Source: Bdellovibrionales bacterium
Lineage (GTDB): Bacteria > Bdellovibrionota > Bdellovibrionia > Bdellovibrionales > JAMPXM01
Length of the DNA stretch: 10,507 nucleotides
Direction: 5' to 3'
Assembly (NCBI GenBank): GCA_005792225.1
Contig: SXSP01000141.1
Coordinates: 1-10,507, forward strand
Of the stretch, positions 7,196-10,507 are shown piece after piece. The notes beneath the pieces were generated by a model, which saw only the letters and a program-made list of their open reading frames with translations, was not told where the DNA came from and did not search any database. Made by a program: the position numbers and the translations under genes. Positions within the stretch are counted from its first letter, which is position 1, and the number at the start of each line of letters is the position of its first letter.

Positions 7196-7993
7196 ATGGT
7201 TAAATACTATCTGTTGATATCAAGTTTTGTGTTTTCGAGTTCGGCTCTCGCGCAGATGGGTGCCTCGGAGGCTGGCAAATCCGCTGGTGACTCCCAAGGC
7301 ATGGCGCAAATGGCGTCGCAGCTCATGGGCGCGATGCTCATGCCGACTTGCGCTCAACAGCCTCCGCCACCTACGTGCCCGATGGGACTCATGGCCATGG
7401 CGCAAGCGGGAAGCCTCGGCGGAACGAAGAAGGGCGCCTACAACGCGGGTCAAATCATGCAAGCGGGTCAGTCCGGCACTCCCGACACGCTGGCTGGTCC
7501 CGGTGGAGCGTTAGAAGGCGGCGTCGCGAGACCCGATACCAGTGCCGCGCGGAAAGAATTAAAGAAAATGGGTTACGAACTCTCCGCCGACGGAGCGCAA
7601 CTGACTTTGCCAAACGGAAAGACGATCCCGAGTGCCTCCTTCGCGACGGATGCGGGCATGTCGGCTGCAGGCTTTTCGGAGGCACAAATCTCTGACGCCA
7701 AGGTTAAGCTCGCCGAAGCACAGGCGAAGGTCTCATCAAAACTCAAATCACTTGAAGGTGGGTCTGAGGGCGGTGGCGGCGGAAGCGGATTAAAGACCGG
7801 CGGCGGACTCGGCTCGTCGTTGGTTTATCATTTCGGAAGCTCGCGAAAGAAAGACCGCTCGGCTCCGAATCTTTCGGGCATGTCGAAAAATTTCGGGAAC
7901 GATAAGATTGGGGTCGCGGGCGATAATATCTTCGAGATGATTACCCGGCGCTACAAATCACAAGATGATTCGAATCTGTTCTTCAAGAACTAG
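7196..7993 (+). CDS. Secreted Met/Gly-rich protein, second of the tandem pair
   Basis: This 265-residue protein starts 10 bases after the previous stop with a strong GGAGAG site, so the two are co-translated from one message. The signal peptide is 1-19 (SALA before Q20), and the mature proteins of both genes begin Gln-Met. Residues 36-68 are Met-rich, with CAQQPPPPTC at 52-61 holding the only two cysteines, probably one disulfide. Residues about 112-185 look like a small folded domain: helix ARKELKKMGYELS, strand AQLTLPNGKTI, then an Ala/Lys helix. Gly-rich linkers follow (186-207). Near the end is NFGNDKIGVAGDN, then the motif IFEMITRRYKSQ at 245-256. The Met/CAQQ segment, Gly linker and end motif recur in the preceding protein, so the two are probably distant paralogues. 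I do not recognise the family. The stop overlaps the murU stop on the other strand. Confidence 0.88.
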   Translation: MVKYYLLISSFVFSSSALAQMGASEAGKSAGDSQGMAQMASQLMGAMLMPTCAQQPPPPTCPMGLMAMAQAGSLGGTKKGAYNAGQIMQAGQSGTPDTLAGPGGALEGGVARPDTSAARKELKKMGYELSADGAQLTLPNGKTIPSASFATDAGMSAAGFSEAQISDAKVKLAEAQAKVSSKLKSLEGGSEGGGGGSGLKTGGGLGSSLVYHFGSSRKKDRSAPNLSGMSKNFGNDKIGVAGDNIFEMITRRYKSQDDSNLFFKN

Positions 7994-8982
7994 AACTTGA
8001 TTTCGTGACGAACGATCGCGGCTTCGAGAGCCGCGGCTCCCGGCAAGACGACGGCATTCTCCACCTGAGCATTCCGGCCGATCGTGGCTCCGTCGCTGAT
8101 CACCGCAAAGCCTCTTAAGCTTGCCGTCTCGTGAATTCGTGCCTTCTTGGAAATTAAAAGTCTTGAGGCTCCATCCACTTTTAAGTCCATCTTCTCTGTC
8201 CAGTATCTCTCGCAGATTTCGCGCAGGCATTTGGCGTCTTCGCCTTTACCGTGGGCGAGGAGGTCCAGCGCTTCGTCGGTCGCATGGAGGAAGTCCTTCG
8301 GATTTCCCGTTTCGAACCAAGTAAAGGAATCGACGAGAACTTCAACCTTCTCGTGATTCGCGATGCCCGTAGCGAGAGCGTCGTAGAGAATGTTGCTCTC
8401 GCCCGCGGGCAGGTAGTTGAAGACCCGATCGCTTAGGAGCAGGAGGCCAATGTAGTGGTAACCCGTAACATCCGTTCCGAATTTGGAGCCATCTTTGCCG
8501 AAGCCGCGAACTCTTCCGTCGTTATCGGCCCAAACCCCTCCGAACTGAGTTCCGACGAGAGGGTGTTTCATGACGAGGATCGTAGCGAGCGCGCCGCTCT
8601 TTTCATGTTTCGTTAGAAACTCCCTCATGATCTTCGGATTGTGCGGAAGAATCACTTCGTCGCCGTTGGCGACAACGAAACTTCCCCCGCCTTCGAGAAG
8701 CTTTCGGGCTTTCCAGATCCCGCCGCCACTGCCGAGGGGAGTTCCGGGTTCATTGGAAAACGCAACGTCGAAATCCTTGAGCCGTGAGGCGAGAGCTTCG
8801 ATCTGTTCCGGATGATGGTGAGTGTTGAGGACAAGACCGTCGATCTTGCCCGCTTGTTCCATGAGCGAAAGCGAATAGTAAAGGAGCGGGATATTTAGAA
8901 ACGGAACCGCGGGTTTCGCGTACCGCTCGGTGATGGGACGAAGCCGCGTGCCGAGGCCCGCGGCGAGGATCATCGCTTTCAT
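7990..8982 (-). CDS. murU: MurU-like nucleotidyltransferase with a C-terminal beta-helix extension
   Basis: MurU converts MurNAc-alpha-1-phosphate and UTP to UDP-MurNAc, completing a recycling route that bypasses MurA, the fosfomycin target. The 330-residue product has the NDP-sugar pyrophosphorylase fold signature: MKAMILAAGLGTRLRP at 1-16, K23 in YAKPAVPF, GSGGGIWKA at 84-92, NGDE at 106-109, and a late W222 in FTWFETGNPKDFL. Known MurU proteins are about 220-240 residues. This one continues with a linker and hexapeptide-like repeats (about 276-322, for example ISDGATIGRNAQVENAVVLPG in overlapping pieces), as in left-handed beta-helix domains. It follows amgK by 13 bases with AAGG 8 bases before the ATG, and that pairing is what favours MurU. 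Without it, a mannose- or glucose-1-phosphate nucleotidyltransferase would be equally possible. The family is certain; the substrate is fairly likely. Confidence 0.78.
   Translation of the reverse strand: MKAMILAAGLGTRLRPITERYAKPAVPFLNIPLLYYSLSLMEQAGKIDGLVLNTHHHPEQIEALASRLKDFDVAFSNEPGTPLGSGGGIWKARKLLEGGGSFVVANGDEVILPHNPKIMREFLTKHEKSGALATILVMKHPLVGTQFGGVWADNDGRVRGFGKDGSKFGTDVTGYHYIGLLLLSDRVFNYLPAGESNILYDALATGIANHEKVEVLVDSFTWFETGNPKDFLHATDEALDLLAHGKGEDAKCLREICERYWTEKMDLKVDGASRLLISKKARIHETASLRGFAVISDGATIGRNAQVENAVVLPGAAALEAAIVRHEIKF
8017..8035. other. Strong hairpin just beyond the convergent stops
   Basis: CGCGGCT and AGCCGCG pair perfectly (7 bp) around TCGAG, 24 bases past the stop of the plus-strand cassette and inside the 3' end of murU. 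There is no T-run on either strand. It could slow or process the plus transcript where the genes leave no intergenic room. It could equally be chance, since murU here encodes Ala-rich AALEAA with repeated GCCGCG codons. Confidence 0.3.
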
Positions 8983-8995
8983 CTGTTTACCTTGC

Positions 8996-10057
8996 TCACG
9001 CTACGTCGAACTTGTTTTCGAAGACGCCCTGGTCAGTCAGTAGATTTAGGAACGAGCGATATTCATCAAACGAAGCCAGGCTCTTCTTTACTGTCTGCAA
9101 AGTCGGAGCGATGTACTTCAAATACCGCGTGTCATTTCGAAGATTGTAGAAGCTCGAGAAACTTCCGCACGCCTTGAAGCAACGCTGAATCGTCTGGACT
9201 TCGTAGATGCGCATGAACTTTTCAAGCGATGGGTCTTCAAGACGACCGCTCGGCGCTTTCACTTCGCGGCGGCGATCGAGGTAGTAGCCGATGAGTTCTC
9301 GCGCGATGGGCTCGTCCATGTTGACGTAAGAGTCGCGGAGGAGGCTCACGAGATCATATTGAACAGGTCCGAGGCGCGCATCTTGAAAATCGATGATGCG
9401 AGCTTTTCCGAGTTTCAACATCACGTTTCGCGAATGGTAATCGCGATGCGCGATGTACTTGGGCTCCTCGTGCAATGTCGTGCAGATCTTCACGAACACG
9501 CGCTCAAGCTCGCGCTTTTCGATCTCGGAGAGTTTGATGTCACAGAGCTTAACGAGCAGGTGATCGCGACCGTAGTTCAATTCCCAGAGAAGCTTCTCGA
9601 CGTCGAATTCCATTTTGAACGCTGTGCAGTTGTTGCGATCAAACGTCGACGGATAATGCATTTTAATGAGTTCGTCGATCGCCTGGCGGTAAAACGGGAT
9701 CGAGAGCTGTTGACTCTGGTTCTCCCAAAATTTTCTCTCGAGCGTGAGATCGCCGAGATCCTCGAGGAGCACGAGACCTTGGTCGGGTGCTTTCGCGATG
9801 ACGGCGGGCACGGCGACACCATGTTTGGCGAAGTGGTCGCGCACGCTTAGGAAAGGGTAATTCCCGTCGTCCTTGAACGGCTCCCATACCATCAGGACGA
9901 AAGCCTCGCTCTCGGTCGCCACGCGATAGTAGCGACGGGCCGATGCATCTCCCGCAAGTTGGAAAACTTCAAATTGTTTATGGCCGGTCTTCTTCTCTAA
10001 TGCTGTTTGCAAGAAGGAATCGAATTCCTTCTTGTCTTCGCCTTTTATCGGAGTCAT
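8996..10057 (-). CDS. amgK: AmgK-type anomeric N-acetylmuramate/N-acetylglucosamine kinase
   Basis: AmgK phosphorylates MurNAc (and GlcNAc) at the anomeric carbon, making the substrate of MurU. The 353-residue product (from the ATG at 10057) has the aminoglycoside-phosphotransferase fold. GDASARRYYRV starts at 36 and carries the nucleotide-binding strand. LLEDLGD is at about 97-103. The catalytic loop HRDYHSRN (204-211) has D206 as base and N211. The metal-binding IDFQDA has D223 and D226. IDFQDA with GPVQYDLVSLLRD is characteristic of AmgK rather than antibiotic kinases. The C-terminal region (ACGSFSSFYN, then YLKYIAPTL) is also typical. A start at TTG 10105 would overlap the upstream TGA as TTGA and add 16 residues; neither start has a clear binding site. 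I prefer the ATG because the added residues are not family-like and AmgK normally has about 30-45 residues before GDAS. Next gene murU is 13 bases downstream. Confidence 0.87.
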   Translation of the reverse strand: MTPIKGEDKKEFDSFLQTALEKKTGHKQFEVFQLAGDASARRYYRVATESEAFVLMVWEPFKDDGNYPFLSVRDHFAKHGVAVPAVIAKAPDQGLVLLEDLGDLTLERKFWENQSQQLSIPFYRQAIDELIKMHYPSTFDRNNCTAFKMEFDVEKLLWELNYGRDHLLVKLCDIKLSEIEKRELERVFVKICTTLHEEPKYIAHRDYHSRNVMLKLGKARIIDFQDARLGPVQYDLVSLLRDSYVNMDEPIARELIGYYLDRRREVKAPSGRLEDPSLEKFMRIYEVQTIQRCFKACGSFSSFYNLRNDTRYLKYIAPTLQTVKKSLASFDEYRSFLNLLTDQGVFENKFDVA

Positions 10058-10101
10058 GCATTTTAGGCTGTCAGAGAAGAGCCTGAAACGCAAGACACCG
10101 G

Positions 10102-10507
10102 TCAATGAACAATTGGATGGTTCGGATCTAAAGTTTGAATGTGAAACGGCACGTAGTGGTCACCGTGTCTGACACTCGCGCGCGAACGCTCGTAGAGATG
10201 CTCGAGGCTCGCATTGATGAAGCCGAGAGTGATCTGTTCCGGTGACTTATCTGTCCACTGCAGTTGCGAGTGACAGAATTGCTCCATCAAGTGCGGAAGG
10301 ATTTTTCTTTCCTGCCCGGGCTCGAGCGAGGTGAGTCCCGCGATTACATGAGGCATGTCACCCGCAGGCTTCGTCGCGAGGTACTCCGCGAGCTTGAGTT
10401 GCTGATGAGTCGAGAGTGCCTCAAGATCCTTGATGAAGAGCGAGACGGCTCCCAGCTCCTTAAGTCCTTCTCTGCTATCGAGAACATCCGACGGTAAATC
10501 AGAAAGA
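10102..10507 (-). CDS. Unrecognised gene upstream of amgK, 5' end beyond the window (degenerate AAA+-like?)
   Basis: The frame is open from the right edge to a TGA at 10104-10102, giving 134 visible codons. An internal ATG at 10356 would give 84 residues, but the frame continues convincingly upstream of it. The visible part is helical and moderately charged. A hydrophobic strand plus helix (AVSLFIKDLEALSTHQQLKL) followed by a second strand (HVIAGLTSLEPG) resembles the Walker B to sensor region of AAA+ domains such as sigma-54 activators. However, the expected Asp-Glu is Lys-Asp and no arginine finger is clear, so I make no functional call. The end reads FHIQTLDPNHPIVH. It abuts amgK closely enough for one transcript. 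A role in regulating or supporting sugar recycling is only a guess from position. Confidence 0.65.
   Translation of the reverse strand, partial: LSDLPSDVLDSREGLKELGAVSLFIKDLEALSTHQQLKLAEYLATKPAGDMPHVIAGLTSLEPGQERKILPHLMEQFCHSQLQWTDKSPEQITLGFINASLEHLYERSRASVRHGDHYVPFHIQTLDPNHPIVH

Noticed and set aside
6520..7197. Minus-strand frames including a polyproline one (6678-7085)
   Set aside because: They are the reverse complement of Gly codons in the secreted protein; no start signal or plausible protein composition.
9359..9850. 163-codon plus-strand frame opposite amgK
   Set aside because: Antisense to catalytic motifs of AmgK; no binding site and no family resemblance.
10040..10075. Second FliA-like match (TAAA then TCCGATAA, minus strand) at the amgK start
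   Set aside because: The spacing between the boxes is only about 9 bases instead of 15, and the second box lies inside the amgK coding start.
10264..10497. Plus-strand frame at the right edge
   Set aside because: Opposite the open minus-strand partial gene, which is better supported by its junction with amgK.

Overview
The window reads as ordinary chromosomal DNA of a Gram-negative (two-membrane) bacterium, by eye a little over 50% GC. A TonB-dependent receptor, cytoplasmic NagZ, the AmgK/MurU sugar-recycling pair, and a Tad-type membrane protein next to secreted Gly/Cys-rich proteins together suggest a Bdellovibrionota- or deltaproteobacteria-like organism. That placement is an inference from gene content. 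It is gene-dense: the longest non-coding gaps are about 150 and 110 bases, and I see no tRNA, rRNA, insertion sequence or CRISPR array.

Layout. Block A (minus strand, 3514 down to 1) is a tight three-gene run: an exported protein of unknown function, then nagZ, then a TonB-dependent receptor that runs off the left edge. The receptor has no stop codon inside the window, so it is easy to miss. Block B (plus strand, 3626 to 7993) is a large Tad/TadG-like membrane-anchored protein, a hairpin, a FliA-like promoter candidate, and two secreted proteins spaced like an operon. Block C (minus strand, 10507 down to 7990) is the 3' part of an unrecognised gene, then amgK, then murU. Blocks B and C meet tail to tail and share the bases CTAG of their two stop codons.

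How the genes fit together. NagZ, AmgK and MurU are three steps of the cell-wall recycling route that returns MurNAc to UDP-MurNAc without passing through MurA. They lie on both sides of the secreted-protein cassette. The receptor sharing a transcript with nagZ may import a ligand related to amino sugars or muropeptides, which is a hypothesis only.

The least explained part is block B. The two secreted proteins share a Met-rich segment ending in CAQQ, a Gly-rich stretch and a 12-residue motif close to the C-terminus. The first also carries a duplicated Cys module. A FliA-like promoter fits their start codon well, suggesting expression tied to motility (or, in a predator, to the free-swimming phase).
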